The position numbers were made by a program, and so were the translations under genes. Of a stretch of DNA of 64,000 bases, positions 26,762-36,447 are shown in pieces. Numbering within the stretch: position 1 is the stretch's first letter; every line of letters begins with the position of its first letter. This DNA is from Panacagrimonas perspica. GTDB lineage: Bacteria > Pseudomonadota > Gammaproteobacteria > Nevskiales > Nevskiaceae. The stretch lies in contig NZ_SOBT01000008.1 in NCBI RefSeq assembly GCF_004364935.1, forward strand, positions 2,359,534 to 2,423,533, in the 5' to 3' direction. Below the pieces are notes generated by a model. The model had not been told where the DNA came from, searched no databases, and worked only from the letters and a program-made list of their open reading frames with translations.

Positions 26762-28753
26762 TTACGCGCCGCGCTCGATCAGGATGTCGCCGGCCTGATT
26801 GATCGTGAAGCGCCAGCCCGCATCGACACGGCACGTGAAGAACGCCTCTTCGAGCACCGCCGGACCGGCTGCGCTCGCACCCGCCTTCTGATCCTCGACC
26901 CGATATAGCGGCAGATCCTGGAAGCCGGCGCGGGTGAGCACGCGACGCCGGGCCGAACTGCGCGCCGAGCTGCGCGGCCCCTTGAAGTCACCCGACAGAT
27001 GAGGCTGCGGAATCGGCCGCGATACGTCGAGCGCGAGCACCAGCCTCGCTTTCGGCGGCAGATCCTTCGGCAGCGCGTCGCCCTTCAGCGCCAGGGTCTT
27101 CTCGCCCTCCGGGGTGATGATCTGCAGCGACTTCGCGACCTGGCACTGGGAGAGCTCGAAGCCTTCGCCGAACATGCCGCGCTTGGCCTTCTGCATCAGG
27201 CTTTCGAGCGCTACCTTCAGGCTCGCGTTGTCGTGCGCCGCCAACGGCGCCTCGTAGACGTGTGCGATGTCGGAGAAGCCCAGGCCGAACGCCGAGAACA
27301 CCGCCGCGAGACCCGGGATGACGATGCTCGGGATCCCCGCCACTTCGGCCACGCGGCACACGACGAACGGGCCGCCGCCGCCGAAGGCCGCCAGCACCGT
27401 GTCCGGCGTGATCGACGTGTAGCGCTTCAGGCTGTCGGCAACTTTCGCGACCCAGGCTGTCTCCATCGCGAGCGCCGCATCCTCGGCATTCAGGCCCAGA
27501 CCCTTGCCGATCTTCTCGACGACCGCGTTACGCGCGCGATCGGCGTCGATCTTCAGCTCGCCGCCGAAGAACGTCGCCGGATCGAGCAGACCACCGACGA
27601 GAAAGGCGTCCGTGATCGTCGCCTCGGTACCGCCCAGCGCGAAGCAGGCCGGACCCGGCGCACTGCCGACGCTCTCGGGTCCGACGTGGATGTCGCCTTC
27701 GTGCAGCTTGATGATGGACGAGCCGCCGACACCGACGCTGACAACGTCGGACAGCGGAAACGAAACCTCGACGCCTTCGACCTTGCCGCGGCGATCGGAC
27801 TTCACGACACCCTTCTCGACCAGGCCGATGTCCGTTGTCGTGCCGCCGACGTCCATCGTCAGCAGCCGCTTGAAACCGTAATGCGTGGCCAGCGCACGCG
27901 AACCTTCCATGCCGCCACGCGGGCCGGAGCTGTAGGTCTTGATGGCGATGGTCTTGGCCACCCGCGCGGAATGCCCATCGTTGCGGAAGATCAGCAGCGG
28001 GCTGGTGGCGCGGTGCTCGCGCAGCTTGTGCTCGGCGCGATACAGGAAGCGCTCCATCGCCGGATGCAGGAAGGCGTTGAACACGGCGGTCCAGGCGCGC
28101 CGCGCGTCGTTGTCGTCCTCGACGACCTCGTGCGAGTACAACAGCGGGATCGCGCCCAGCAGGTGCGGCGGGAACTTGCGCAGCAGCAATTTCTTGAGCC
28201 GGATCTCGGCAGGACCGCGATCCGCGCCGCCCGCGACGATCGCGAGGCGATTGGCGCCGGCGGAGGACAGCCCGTTCACGGCCTTGACCGCCGCGGTCTC
28301 GAGCGCTTCGTCGTCCAGCGTCAGGTCGATGTTCATCACGCGCTCGCCCACCAGCGCATCGAACAGCTCCGGCTCGCGCTTGCGGATATCGGCAGCCTTC
28401 AGTCCACCTCCGAGCACGAGGCCGATACGCTGGCCTTTGCGCTCGACCAGCGCGTTGGTGCCCTGCGTCGTCGAATAGCGGATGTGGTCGGTGCCCAGGA
28501 TCAGGCGCTGCACGTCCTCTTCGCCGTAGATCGCACGCGACGCCTTCGTCAAACCATCGAGGAAGCACTTCGAAAGGTCGTACGGCGTAGTCAGCGTCTT
28601 GGTGCGCCAGACCTTGTCCCCCTCGATCACGCAGATGTCGGTCAGCGTGCCGCCGTTGTCGATGTTGATCAGCTTGCCGCCCGCTTTCCTGCCTGCGGCC
28701 GTTGCGGCGACGGATGCCGTCTGCTTCTTGCCCGACGAAGGTGTTGCCGCCAT
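26762..28753 (-). CDS. Hydantoinase A/oxoprolinase-type protein without a B subunit gene
   Basis: A 663-residue HyuA-like protein. The first phosphate-binding block is IDNGGTLTDICVIEGDKV near residue 31. The ASKHA second block is LLTMDVGGTTTDIGLVEKG near 295, followed by VGVGGSSI and GSAPGPACFALGGTEATITDA, the hydantoinase/oxoprolinase signature. These proteins hydrolyse ATP to activate lactam, ketone or amide substrates and normally pair with an HyuB subunit, for which no gene lies in this window. Spacing to the SDR (about 220 bases) contains only weak GC-rich repeats. The ATG at 28753 gives an unusual Ala/Lys/Ser-rich N-terminal 25 residues. The substrate is unknown. Confidence 0.87.
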   Translation of the reverse strand: MAATPSSGKKQTASVAATAAGRKAGGKLINIDNGGTLTDICVIEGDKVWRTKTLTTPYDLSKCFLDGLTKASRAIYGEEDVQRLILGTDHIRYSTTQGTNALVERKGQRIGLVLGGGLKAADIRKREPELFDALVGERVMNIDLTLDDEALETAAVKAVNGLSSAGANRLAIVAGGADRGPAEIRLKKLLLRKFPPHLLGAIPLLYSHEVVEDDNDARRAWTAVFNAFLHPAMERFLYRAEHKLREHRATSPLLIFRNDGHSARVAKTIAIKTYSSGPRGGMEGSRALATHYGFKRLLTMDVGGTTTDIGLVEKGVVKSDRRGKVEGVEVSFPLSDVVSVGVGGSSIIKLHEGDIHVGPESVGSAPGPACFALGGTEATITDAFLVGGLLDPATFFGGELKIDADRARNAVVEKIGKGLGLNAEDAALAMETAWVAKVADSLKRYTSITPDTVLAAFGGGGPFVVCRVAEVAGIPSIVIPGLAAVFSAFGLGFSDIAHVYEAPLAAHDNASLKVALESLMQKAKRGMFGEGFELSQCQVAKSLQIITPEGEKTLALKGDALPKDLPPKARLVLALDVSRPIPQPHLSGDFKGPRSSARSSARRRVLTRAGFQDLPLYRVEDQKAGASAAGPAVLEEAFFTCRVDAGWRFTINQAGDILIERGA

Positions 28754-28924
28754 GCGTCTTCTCCTCGCTCTTGTCGTCTGCGGCTCGCGACGTCCTCAGG
28801 GAAGTCGGGGCGCGGATGGTTTCTGTCGAGGGTGACTATGCCGAGGGCCGATGCGGGTGCAGCCACCCCTAAGGATGGTCTGGGGCGGGTCGTCCGTCGT
28901 GCGCGATTCGAAGAGCCCCGGAAC

Positions 28925-28985
28925 GTAGCCCGGGTGAAACCCGGGATGCCCGCTCGGGAAAAGAAAAAACGCCCCGGGCTACGGG
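28925..28985 (-). terminator. REP-like palindrome with T-run, possible terminator
   Basis: The GTAGCCCGGG left arm at 28925-28945 and right arm gccccgggctac at 28971-28982 are imperfectly paired. On the minus strand the gacgccccg...cggggcgt hairpin (about 28969-28990) is followed by a T-run (28963-28968 and on). It lies 70 bases after the DUF1329 stop and follows a stronger terminator. Confidence 0.55.
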
Positions 28986-28999
28986 GCGTCGTTGAGGCC

Positions 29000-29034
29000 A
29001 AAAAAAACGCGGCGACGATCCATCGTCACCGCGT
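29000..29034 (-). terminator. Intrinsic terminator after the DUF1329 gene
   Basis: On the minus strand a 14-base stem-loop (acgcgg, mismatch, gacgat; loop cc) at 29007-29034 is followed by eight T residues at 29000-29007. It starts 24 bases past the stop at 29058. Confidence 0.85.
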
Positions 29035-29057
29035 CTATATCGCCGCAGCTGAGACTC

Positions 29058-30440
29058 TCAGCTCGTCCCGAGCGACCGCAGCGCGTTCTGCGTCAGGTAG
29101 CGCTCGTACATCGTCGGATCGTTGGCGCCGCTCTTGTGCTGCGTGTCGTGCACCTTGACCTGCTCGACGCGCGTGACGTCGCCAGTCTGGATGTCCGACG
29201 CCGTGAAGTGGCACCAGCTCCAGTACGGATGCTTGCCGTCCATGACTTTCTGGTCGCCCTTCTCGTACAGGCTGTAGGCACCATCGAAGCAGCGGAACGG
29301 CTCTCCGCGACGGTCGTACGTGACCATGCCGACGAGCACCTGGTTGCGGGCATCGAACCACAGCTGCTTCTTCGATACAGGCGCACGCGGGAAGCCGGTG
29401 GGCTGCGCCTCGATCATGATCGCCTCGGGAATCAGCTCCACGTTGGTGTCCCAGAACGTCTTGCCCTGCGCACCGCCGTGCGTGGTGTGCTCCCAGTTCG
29501 GAGCGTCCGCCGCCCAGCTCTCCGAAAGGCCGCACAGCCAGGGGCCGCGGTTGACGATGTTGTAGCCGCTCCAGGTATGCAGCGGATCGCCGGTGCCCCA
29601 GGCATCCGACAGATACAGCGAAAGGCCGGGGAGCAGCGGCTCGAAGCGCTGGTCGGTGGGGAACTGGCGGATACGCTTGAAGTCCGCCACGTACCCGTAG
29701 AGCTCCGGAAACTTGCGGTGGTCGTAGTACCAGATGTTCATGAACGACGTGCCGCGAAAATTGTTCGGCGACAGGAAGAACACCGACTGGAAGCGCAGCT
29801 TGTCCTTCTGCTCGGGCCAGTAGGGCTTCGGGTCCAGCGTCGTGCGTGCCACCGCCGACAGCTCCGCCCAGCCACCGGTGTAGCGGAAACGCGGCGCACC
29901 GTCCGCGCGCATCGCGTAGGCCGTGATCGCGTAGAACGAGGCGTCGTGGCGGCCCCAGCTCAGCGTCTGCGCTGCGGCCAGCTCGATTCCCTGCTTCGGG
30001 TCCGGGAACGGGTTGCCGCCGATCCAGGGCTGGCCGTCGGCTGCATTCACGACGTTGCCCTTCTCGTCGAACTTGGCCTTGCCGGCGTTCTTGAGCGTCG
30101 CCTCCTGGTACTCCCAGGGCGACAGCCGCATGACATCGGTCGTGCTCTTGACCACCTTGAGCTTGCGACCCTGCTTGACGATCTGCTGATAGGTGATCGG
30201 CTGCATCAGCGCCTTGACGTGTTCGACGTTCGCGGACGTGATGTAGTCGCCGGTCTTGATCTTGCCCTTGGTGTAGCCCTCGATGGACAGGAGTTCATCG
30301 GGATAGGCCTTGCTGACCTCTCCGGTCGCCGCGATCGTCTTGGCCAGAGGCGCCAGGACGCCTGTAGCGAGAACGCCGCGGCTGGCATCTGCAAGGAATT
30401 TTCGGCGGGTGTAGTCGCGGCCGAAGCGGGTGATGATCAT
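29058..30440 (-). CDS. DUF1329 protein with a twin-arginine signal
   Basis: A 460-residue DUF1329 protein (LolB-like fold). The N-terminus reads YTRRKFLADASRGVLATGVL, matching the Tat pattern with RR followed by a hydrophobic region and an AIAATGE end. Conserved family segments include the WGTGDPLHTWSGYN block, YVADFKRIRQFP, and the closing YLTQNALRSLG. DUF1329 genes accompany DUF1302, YCF48-like and MMPL genes and are thought to handle hydrophobic substrates in the periplasm. The ATG at 30440 follows GAAGGAGA. It is the distal gene of that cassette, and an intrinsic terminator at 30530-30564 lies between it and DUF1302, so it may have its own promoter or be attenuated. Confidence 0.9.
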   Translation of the reverse strand: MIITRFGRDYTRRKFLADASRGVLATGVLAPLAKTIAATGEVSKAYPDELLSIEGYTKGKIKTGDYITSANVEHVKALMQPITYQQIVKQGRKLKVVKSTTDVMRLSPWEYQEATLKNAGKAKFDEKGNVVNAADGQPWIGGNPFPDPKQGIELAAAQTLSWGRHDASFYAITAYAMRADGAPRFRYTGGWAELSAVARTTLDPKPYWPEQKDKLRFQSVFFLSPNNFRGTSFMNIWYYDHRKFPELYGYVADFKRIRQFPTDQRFEPLLPGLSLYLSDAWGTGDPLHTWSGYNIVNRGPWLCGLSESWAADAPNWEHTTHGGAQGKTFWDTNVELIPEAIMIEAQPTGFPRAPVSKKQLWFDARNQVLVGMVTYDRRGEPFRCFDGAYSLYEKGDQKVMDGKHPYWSWCHFTASDIQTGDVTRVEQVKVHDTQHKSGANDPTMYERYLTQNALRSLGTS

Positions 30441-30529
30441 CTGTGATTCTCCTTCCTAACCAATAAGAAAACGGTGAACTCGCTGCCGGAGCGCCTGCAT
30501 TGGGCGCCCTCTGCTTGCAGCAGTAGACC

Positions 30530-30564
30530 AAAAAAAAGGCCCCCGGGTTGCACCCCCGAGGGCC
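30530..30564 (-). terminator. Intrinsic terminator between DUF1302 and DUF1329 genes
   Basis: On the minus strand the stem ggccctcgggggtgcaaccc... (arms 30538-30547 and 30553-30564, one mismatch) is followed by an eight-T run at 30530-30537. It would end most transcripts after the DUF1302 gene. Confidence 0.87.
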
Positions 30565-30627
30565 TCCTGAGTCTTCTTTCTTACGTGTTACTGGGCGAAG
30601 TGGATGCCGCGCCCGGCAACCGGCAGA

Positions 30628-32754
30628 TCAGAACTGATACGCGGCGCGAATCACGAACTCATCCGCCCAGCCGATGTTCTGGAGCGCGTTGGAGTTCGGA
30701 TCACCGTAAAGGTCACCGTCGATGTAGTTGTAGATGAAGTCGAACGTCATGTTGTTACCCGGGCTCCAGCGGAAGCCGCCCTGAACCAGCAAGCCACCGT
30801 CGACATCGAGCAGCGCAGCGCCGCTCAGACGGTAGATGTAGTTCGGGAACGGCTGCAGGAACGCGAGCACCACGTCGGTGCTGCCGCCCTTCTTCTCGTC
30901 GGTGCACTGCTTGGTCTTGCGGTTGGTCGCAGCCGCTTCGGTTCCCGGATCACCGCCCGTGCCGCCCTGGCAGCCCAGATGCTGGCCGAACAGGTTGGAG
31001 TCGGACTTGTGGATCGCCTGGAACACCATGTAGGTGGCCGGGAAATCATCAAACCAGCGGTGGTACTTCTCCATCACGAGGTCGGTGACGCTTTCGTCCG
31101 ACTCGATGAAGTTGCGCGACAGCGACTTCTCCGTGAACTTGCGCTCGGGGATGTAGCTGGTTTCCACGTTGATGATCAGCTGGTCGAGCAGCGAGCCCGG
31201 CTCGGCTTCCACGACGTAGCTTGCGCCGGCGCCGTAGATCTCTTCCTTGTGGTACTCGTGGATGATGTGACCACGCAGACCACCACCGTTCGTGTTGAGG
31301 GCCGCCAGACCGCCGCCCACGCCGAAGAACAGGTCGAGTTCACGTGCCGCAGCCGTGATGTTGTCACCCACTTCCGAACCCGTCAGCAGGCCGGTGAAGG
31401 GCTGGAACTCGCGGACGAGCGTGTTCAGGCCTTCGACACCGTCCAGGCGGACCTGGCCGGCATACGTGAACCACTCGTTCGCCGACCACACACCGGTGGG
31501 ATCCGCTTCGAGCGGCGTGCCCGCCATGATCGAACCGGTGCCCGGCAGGCCCGGCAGATCACGTACGACACCCGACTCCACCCAGCGGAACGTGCCTTCG
31601 TGGTTGTAGCGCTGCGTCGCGATGAACTGCAGACCCCAGTTGCCGAAGTTGCCGCGCAGACGCAGACCGTAGTTGAAGTCTTCGCCGCGATGCTCGTCGG
31701 ACCAGGTCTCGTGCACCGAGAACTGCGAGGGAATGACGTTGTACGGCGTGTTCGGCGTCGGATAGATCGTCGGCGTGAACATCTGCGCGTAGGCGTCGGC
31801 TTCCCACTGGTCGGTGGCCTGCCACGTCACGCGAACACCAGGAGCGGCGACGCGTTCGTCCGCGTACTCCTCGAGTGCGTCGTCGAGAATCAGGTGGCGA
31901 CGAAGATCGAGACCGTTGGGAACGTCGAAGATTCGGAAGAACAGCGCCTGTCCCCATGCGATCTGCTGCTGACCGGCACGGATGAGGACGGGACCCGCGG
32001 TGATGTCCAAGTACAGGGACGTGAAGTCCGCCATGTAATTGTCACCGCAGATTTCAAGGTAGTTCAGGCAGCTCTTGCCGCCATCCTTGTAATCGTCGTA
32101 TTCGAAGTAGCGAACCTTGCGCTGGTTGAAGCCATCGGGATTCGACGGATTGCCGGCGTAGTCGAGCGTATCGCTACGCTTGAACTCATCGTAGTTTCCG
32201 AAGTCATAGATCGTACGAATGCTCGAGTACATCTGAACATTGGAACTGAACGTGACACCCAGATCGAACTTGCCACGGAGCTGGTTGAGGTTCCAATCGT
32301 TATGGCCGCGCGGCGTGTTGCGCGTAGCGGTGCTGGGCACGCCCGGCGCCGCGGTGATCAGATTGTTGACCGCATTCTGGAGAGCCTGGCCAACGAGGGG
32401 AACACCCAGCGTGGCACCGACGCCCGGAAGAGTGTTCAAGGCACCGGTTCCGTTAGCCGGGAAAGCGCTACGACCCGTGGTCTTGCCGTTGAAAGGATTG
32501 GTTCGCTGATTGTTCGGGTTTTCGTCGGAATCGGTATGGAAAGCCGAGTCGAAACGCACGAAACCGCTGAATGCAAACCCCATGTCGCTGAAGAACCCAC
32601 CGCCACCGCCGCCATCCCCACCGCCGCCGAAGTCACCTCCGCCGCTGCTGGGCTCCGCTCCGCCTTCCTGCGACATCGCGGGGCCTGCTGCGAACGCACT
32701 TGCGATGGCCAGAGCATAGAGACTCCGACGCAATTTCCCGTCCACCCTTTTCAT
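30628..32754 (-). CDS. DUF1302 outer-membrane protein
   Basis: A 708-residue predicted beta-barrel outer-membrane protein. The signal peptide is MKRVDGKLRRSLYALAIASA, cleaved about AMSQ. A Gly/Asp-rich stretch (roughly residues 34-55, with runs of four to six Gly) follows. The rest has DUF1302 segments: SGFVRFDSAFH, QIAWGQALFFRIFDV, DVTSY-like barrel strands, and EFVIRAAYQF at the end with C-terminal Phe. ATG 32754 is chosen because AAGGAGAG precedes it; an in-frame start at 32787 is weaker. It probably lets a hydrophobic compound cross the outer membrane together with the YCF48, MMPL and DUF1329 products; this role is inferred from the gene set. Confidence 0.93.
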   Translation of the reverse strand: MKRVDGKLRRSLYALAIASAFAAGPAMSQEGGAEPSSGGGDFGGGGDGGGGGGFFSDMGFAFSGFVRFDSAFHTDSDENPNNQRTNPFNGKTTGRSAFPANGTGALNTLPGVGATLGVPLVGQALQNAVNNLITAAPGVPSTATRNTPRGHNDWNLNQLRGKFDLGVTFSSNVQMYSSIRTIYDFGNYDEFKRSDTLDYAGNPSNPDGFNQRKVRYFEYDDYKDGGKSCLNYLEICGDNYMADFTSLYLDITAGPVLIRAGQQQIAWGQALFFRIFDVPNGLDLRRHLILDDALEEYADERVAAPGVRVTWQATDQWEADAYAQMFTPTIYPTPNTPYNVIPSQFSVHETWSDEHRGEDFNYGLRLRGNFGNWGLQFIATQRYNHEGTFRWVESGVVRDLPGLPGTGSIMAGTPLEADPTGVWSANEWFTYAGQVRLDGVEGLNTLVREFQPFTGLLTGSEVGDNITAAARELDLFFGVGGGLAALNTNGGGLRGHIIHEYHKEEIYGAGASYVVEAEPGSLLDQLIINVETSYIPERKFTEKSLSRNFIESDESVTDLVMEKYHRWFDDFPATYMVFQAIHKSDSNLFGQHLGCQGGTGGDPGTEAAATNRKTKQCTDEKKGGSTDVVLAFLQPFPNYIYRLSGAALLDVDGGLLVQGGFRWSPGNNMTFDFIYNYIDGDLYGDPNSNALQNIGWADEFVIRAAYQF

Positions 32755-32865
32755 GCTTCTCTCCTTCCTAAAGTTATATCGCTGCACATGCGCTCCACCC
32801 TCTTTCGCATGTGCGCCCTTACTTAGCGTTTTGCCAACTGTTTAGCCGACCGTTTTTCTGCTTTT

Positions 32866-33879
32866 TCAACCACCGATCCGGATGATGCGTCCCGCCTGCC
32901 CAACAGCGAGAACGTCCGTGCCCGGAGAGCCCACGCCAACGTACCACACGGTCGTGACCTCGGGGTTGTTCACGGAACTCCAGCTGGCTCCATCATCGTT
33001 GCTGACCATCATTTCGCGCATCGCGGTGATCGTGACCTTTCCATCCGCCGACGAGTGAACCCCGTTGAGAATGGCCTTACTGCCGACGTCGATGCAAGTC
33101 CACGTCACACCGCCGTCCACCGTCTTCAGCGCGTAGCCGTCCTGACCCACGGCGTAGCCCTTTCCGTCATCGCGAATCTCGACGTCGAACAGCGACGCCG
33201 ACGACTTGTTCTGCACGCTCCAGTTGCGGCCGCGATCGGTCGACCGCAGCACCAGCCCGAACTCGCCTACGACGGTGATCGAGCCATCGGCCGCCACGTG
33301 GGCGCCGTACAGATGGGGCTCGGCGCCGCCGTCGGTGCCGACCTGCATCCAGTCGAGCGTCAGCGGGTGCCAGGTGCGGCCCCCGTCTTCGGAAAGCACC
33401 AGCGCGCCGAATTCACCCGCGGCGACCGTCAGGCCTCCGACGTTGCTGCTCACGCTGAACAGGCGCTTCTCGATGCCCGTCTTGACCTCTTCCCACTCAC
33501 CGCCGGCGCTCTTCACGAACGCGTGGCCGGTCTGGCCGACCGTGATGGTGCGGGCCGGGTCCACATGCACGCCGAGCATCGCCAGATCGGTCGGCAGCTT
33601 CGAGGCCTTCCAAGTCTTGCCACCATCTTCGGTGCTCTGAACCTCACCTGCGGCACCGACGGCAACGCCCCGCTGGCCATCGAAGCCGATGCCGAACAGG
33701 GTCTGGTGGACGGTGCCCTTCACGACGACGTCGATCTTCTTGTCGACCGACGCGGCACTGGCGACGAATGCGGCGCAGCCGGCCACGAGGCCGAGCGAGA
33801 GTGCGGCACTGAGCCGACGGTGGGTGGTCACGAAACGAGTCCTCCTGGGGAGCTGGCTAGCGAGCGATTCCATACGCAT
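32866..33879 (-). CDS. YCF48/BNR-repeat exported protein
   Basis: A 337-residue protein. The N-terminus has a basic stretch and signal-like hydrophobic segment (LSAALSLGLVAGCAAFVA). It then shows BNR/Asp-box repeats: STEDGGKTW, SEDGGRTW, STDRGRNW, KTVDGGVTW and SNDDGASW, the signature of the YCF48-like photosystem-assembly/sialidase-repeat propeller fold. In this cassette these proteins are found with MMPL transporters and probably bridge substrate or other envelope components. Two ATGs (33879 and 33873) are in frame; neither has a strong Shine-Dalgarno, and a TTG at 33933 is less likely. It lies between the MMPL gene and DUF1302 on the same strand. Confidence 0.9.
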   Translation of the reverse strand: MRMESLASQLPRRTRFVTTHRRLSAALSLGLVAGCAAFVASAASVDKKIDVVVKGTVHQTLFGIGFDGQRGVAVGAAGEVQSTEDGGKTWKASKLPTDLAMLGVHVDPARTITVGQTGHAFVKSAGGEWEEVKTGIEKRLFSVSSNVGGLTVAAGEFGALVLSEDGGRTWHPLTLDWMQVGTDGGAEPHLYGAHVAADGSITVVGEFGLVLRSTDRGRNWSVQNKSSASLFDVEIRDDGKGYAVGQDGYALKTVDGGVTWTCIDVGSKAILNGVHSSADGKVTITAMREMMVSNDDGASWSSVNNPEVTTVWYVGVGSPGTDVLAVGQAGRIIRIGG

Positions 33880-33993
33880 GTTCTCAATATCTTCCACGGC
33901 TTCCTGACGCCAGATCGCGGCGCCCCGATCCAAGCTGCGGCCGACGGGTCACGTCGGCCGCATATTTCCTAAAGTCTTTCCGTCGATCCCGAT

Positions 33994-36447
33994 CTACTTG
34001 GCCGGAACCAGATTCTTGTCGTCGTCGTCATCGCCAGCGGTGAAGAGCGAAAGATCGACGCCTTCACCGACGAGCAGATCCTTGCGCTTCACGAAGCTGG
34101 GCTTGATGAGATAGCACAGCAGCGGCAGCACGACCAAGGCGAGAACCATGTTGATGGCCATGACCATCATCAGCAGCAGGCCCATGTCCGCCATGAACTT
34201 CAGCTCGGACATGAAGTACCAGGGCGCGATGCCCATCAGCATGATGACCGCAGTGAACATGATCGCCTTGCCGGTGGTGGTCAGCGACATTTCGATGGCC
34301 TTGCCCCAGTCCTCGTTCTGCGCGTGGTACTCCTCGCAGATACGCGACAGCAGGTAGATACCGTAGTCGATACCGACACCGACACCGATCGCCGCCACCA
34401 TCAGCGTGTTGATGTCGAGGCCCACACCCATCAGATGGATGGTCGCCGTCAGCGTGAAGTTGGCGAGATTCACCGGGATGAGCAGGATCAGCGCAGCCAC
34501 GAACGAACGGTAGGCGAAGCTGCAACCGATGCCGATCACGATGGAGAGGCACGTGATGATCACGTAGTGGAAGCGATCCACGACGTTGTTCATGGCCTGC
34601 TGCAGCGCGATGGTGCCGGTACCCAGGCGGATGCGGAACGCCTCGTGATCGATCTTCGCGTTCTCGACGGCCTTGGTCGCCGTTTCGAGCGCCTTGTCGA
34701 CCGTCTCCTGCTTGTTATTCGCGTACCAGAGCGACACCGTCGAGTGCTGCAGTTCGAAGTCCGTGACGTGCGAGTAGGCCTTCGGGCTGGAGCCGGCGAG
34801 CGACACCATCGAGGCCGCGCTGACCGCGTCGTTGGTCGGATCGACCGGCGTCCACTTCGGATTGCCGCCAGCGAACAGGCGCTGGGCTTCACCCAGGTAG
34901 TCGCCGTAGGACAGCGTCGCGCGCGGCGGGAATTCGCCGTTCTCGAGCTCCGTCTGGATCTTGCGGGACGTCAGGAACGTGTCCGCGAGCTTGGCGACAC
35001 GGTCCGGGTTCTTCGCGTCCTTGGCTTCGAGCACGATTTCCAGCGTGTTCACGCCAGGGAAGTTCGCGTTGATCTGGCGGATCGCCTCGTTGTACTCCGA
35101 GTGATCCCACAGCAGGCCGCTACCTTCGACCGGGTTACCGATCTTGACCTGCACGGCGATCGCGACCGACGCGATGCTGAAGATCAGGACGATCGGCGCG
35201 GTGATGCGGGCCTTCTTGCCGTACGAAAGGGACGCGATCCAGCGCAGCAGGCTCTGGAAGCCCTTCTGGAAGGCGCCGCCCTTCTCCGCGCTGTGACCGC
35301 CGACGAGTTCTTCGACGTTCTTCGGTGCCGGCAGCACCGCGAGCAGCAGCGAGATCAGGACCACGCCCGTCGGGATCAGCCAGATGCACCACATGCCGCA
35401 GAAGAACGCGAAGCGCTCCATCGCGGGAATCGGCGCCAGGGCGATCAGGAACACGCCGACGATGTCGGTGAAGATGCCCAGGATCGACGGCGCCATCATG
35501 ACGCCCATCGTGATCTCGGCCGCCTTCGGCTTGTCTTTCACGTGCGCGTAGATTTCGTAATAGCGCTCGGTGAACTGCACGCAGTGCGAGAACGAACGCG
35601 CCACCAGCAGCAGCGGCACGATCATCAGCAGCGGCTCGATCGGCGACTTGATCCATCCCACCAGTCCGAAGCCCCAGATGGCGGCGACCGTGCTGGTGAT
35701 GATCGGCGTCACGACGCCGACGATGTTGCGCATGTAGATGACCAGCATGATCACCATCAGGCTCAGCGTGATGGCGAAGATGACCCGCATCTGCTCCTGA
35801 TAGAAGTACACCCAGCCGGTCAGCGCGGGCTGTCCGGCGAGGTACACGTCATGGTCCTTGTCGCGATTCTTGACGACGAGGTCCTGCACGAACGCGAACG
35901 CGGTGCCGTAGTCGAGCTGCTGCTCGATGAAGGTGGCGTTGATCAGCGTGGCCGAGGAGTCGGTCGAGATCAGGAACGTGCGCGAGCCGGGCGACTTGTC
36001 GACGCGGGTCTTGAAGTCCGCGATCTCTTCCGGGGTCTTGGGCACGTAGTCGCCCATCAGCGGGCGCATGTCGATGCCGAACGGGGTGGCTTCCGCGTAG
36101 CGGGCCTTTTCCGTTGCGATCGACAGGATCTGGTCATGGTCGACGCCAGGCGACAAATCGATGTCGCGCGTCATCTGCCAGACCTTGGCGAGGGTTTCGG
36201 CGTTGTAGATATCGCCGTCCTTGCGCTTGAGCATCACCGTGACGGTGAGCGGATTACCGAAGTTCGGATGGTCCGAATACACCTGAACGAACGGGTCATC
36301 CTTCGGCAGCAGATCCGAGAAGATCGTCTGCAGCTTGACGTCCTTCAGGCCGATGGCGAAGAAGACGGTGATGGCGATGAACACCGCCCAGCTGAACATC
36401 CGATTGCGGATGACCCAACGGGCGATGCGGAAGCGCAATGAGTACAT
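33994..36447 (-). CDS. MMPL-family RND transporter
   Basis: An 817-residue RND-superfamily transporter of the MMPL branch. There are about 12 membrane segments in two halves: MFSWAVFIAITVFFAIGL near the N-terminus, then IFAITLSLMVIMLVIYM, and in the second half IITCLSIVIGIGCSF and the family motif GVGVGIDYGIYLLSR. Two periplasmic loops (about residues 40-210 and 470-620) separate them. The C-terminus is acidic (GDDDDDKN). MMPL proteins export lipids, and those in this cassette are proposed to import or export terpenoid or steroid-like compounds. The ATG at 36447 has only a weak ribosome binding site. It is the first gene of the four-gene envelope cassette. Confidence 0.93.
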   Translation of the reverse strand: MYSLRFRIARWVIRNRMFSWAVFIAITVFFAIGLKDVKLQTIFSDLLPKDDPFVQVYSDHPNFGNPLTVTVMLKRKDGDIYNAETLAKVWQMTRDIDLSPGVDHDQILSIATEKARYAEATPFGIDMRPLMGDYVPKTPEEIADFKTRVDKSPGSRTFLISTDSSATLINATFIEQQLDYGTAFAFVQDLVVKNRDKDHDVYLAGQPALTGWVYFYQEQMRVIFAITLSLMVIMLVIYMRNIVGVVTPIITSTVAAIWGFGLVGWIKSPIEPLLMIVPLLLVARSFSHCVQFTERYYEIYAHVKDKPKAAEITMGVMMAPSILGIFTDIVGVFLIALAPIPAMERFAFFCGMWCIWLIPTGVVLISLLLAVLPAPKNVEELVGGHSAEKGGAFQKGFQSLLRWIASLSYGKKARITAPIVLIFSIASVAIAVQVKIGNPVEGSGLLWDHSEYNEAIRQINANFPGVNTLEIVLEAKDAKNPDRVAKLADTFLTSRKIQTELENGEFPPRATLSYGDYLGEAQRLFAGGNPKWTPVDPTNDAVSAASMVSLAGSSPKAYSHVTDFELQHSTVSLWYANNKQETVDKALETATKAVENAKIDHEAFRIRLGTGTIALQQAMNNVVDRFHYVIITCLSIVIGIGCSFAYRSFVAALILLIPVNLANFTLTATIHLMGVGLDINTLMVAAIGVGVGIDYGIYLLSRICEEYHAQNEDWGKAIEMSLTTTGKAIMFTAVIMLMGIAPWYFMSELKFMADMGLLLMMVMAINMVLALVVLPLLCYLIKPSFVKRKDLLVGEGVDLSLFTAGDDDDDKNLVPAK

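Noticed and set aside
26999-29158. A 719-codon plus-strand open frame opposite the hydantoinase gene
   Set aside because: Shadow product without domains; it also runs through two terminators.
34324-36441. A 705-codon plus-strand open frame opposite the MMPL gene
   Set aside because: It is Arg/His/Asp-rich shadow of a GC-rich membrane gene with no family.
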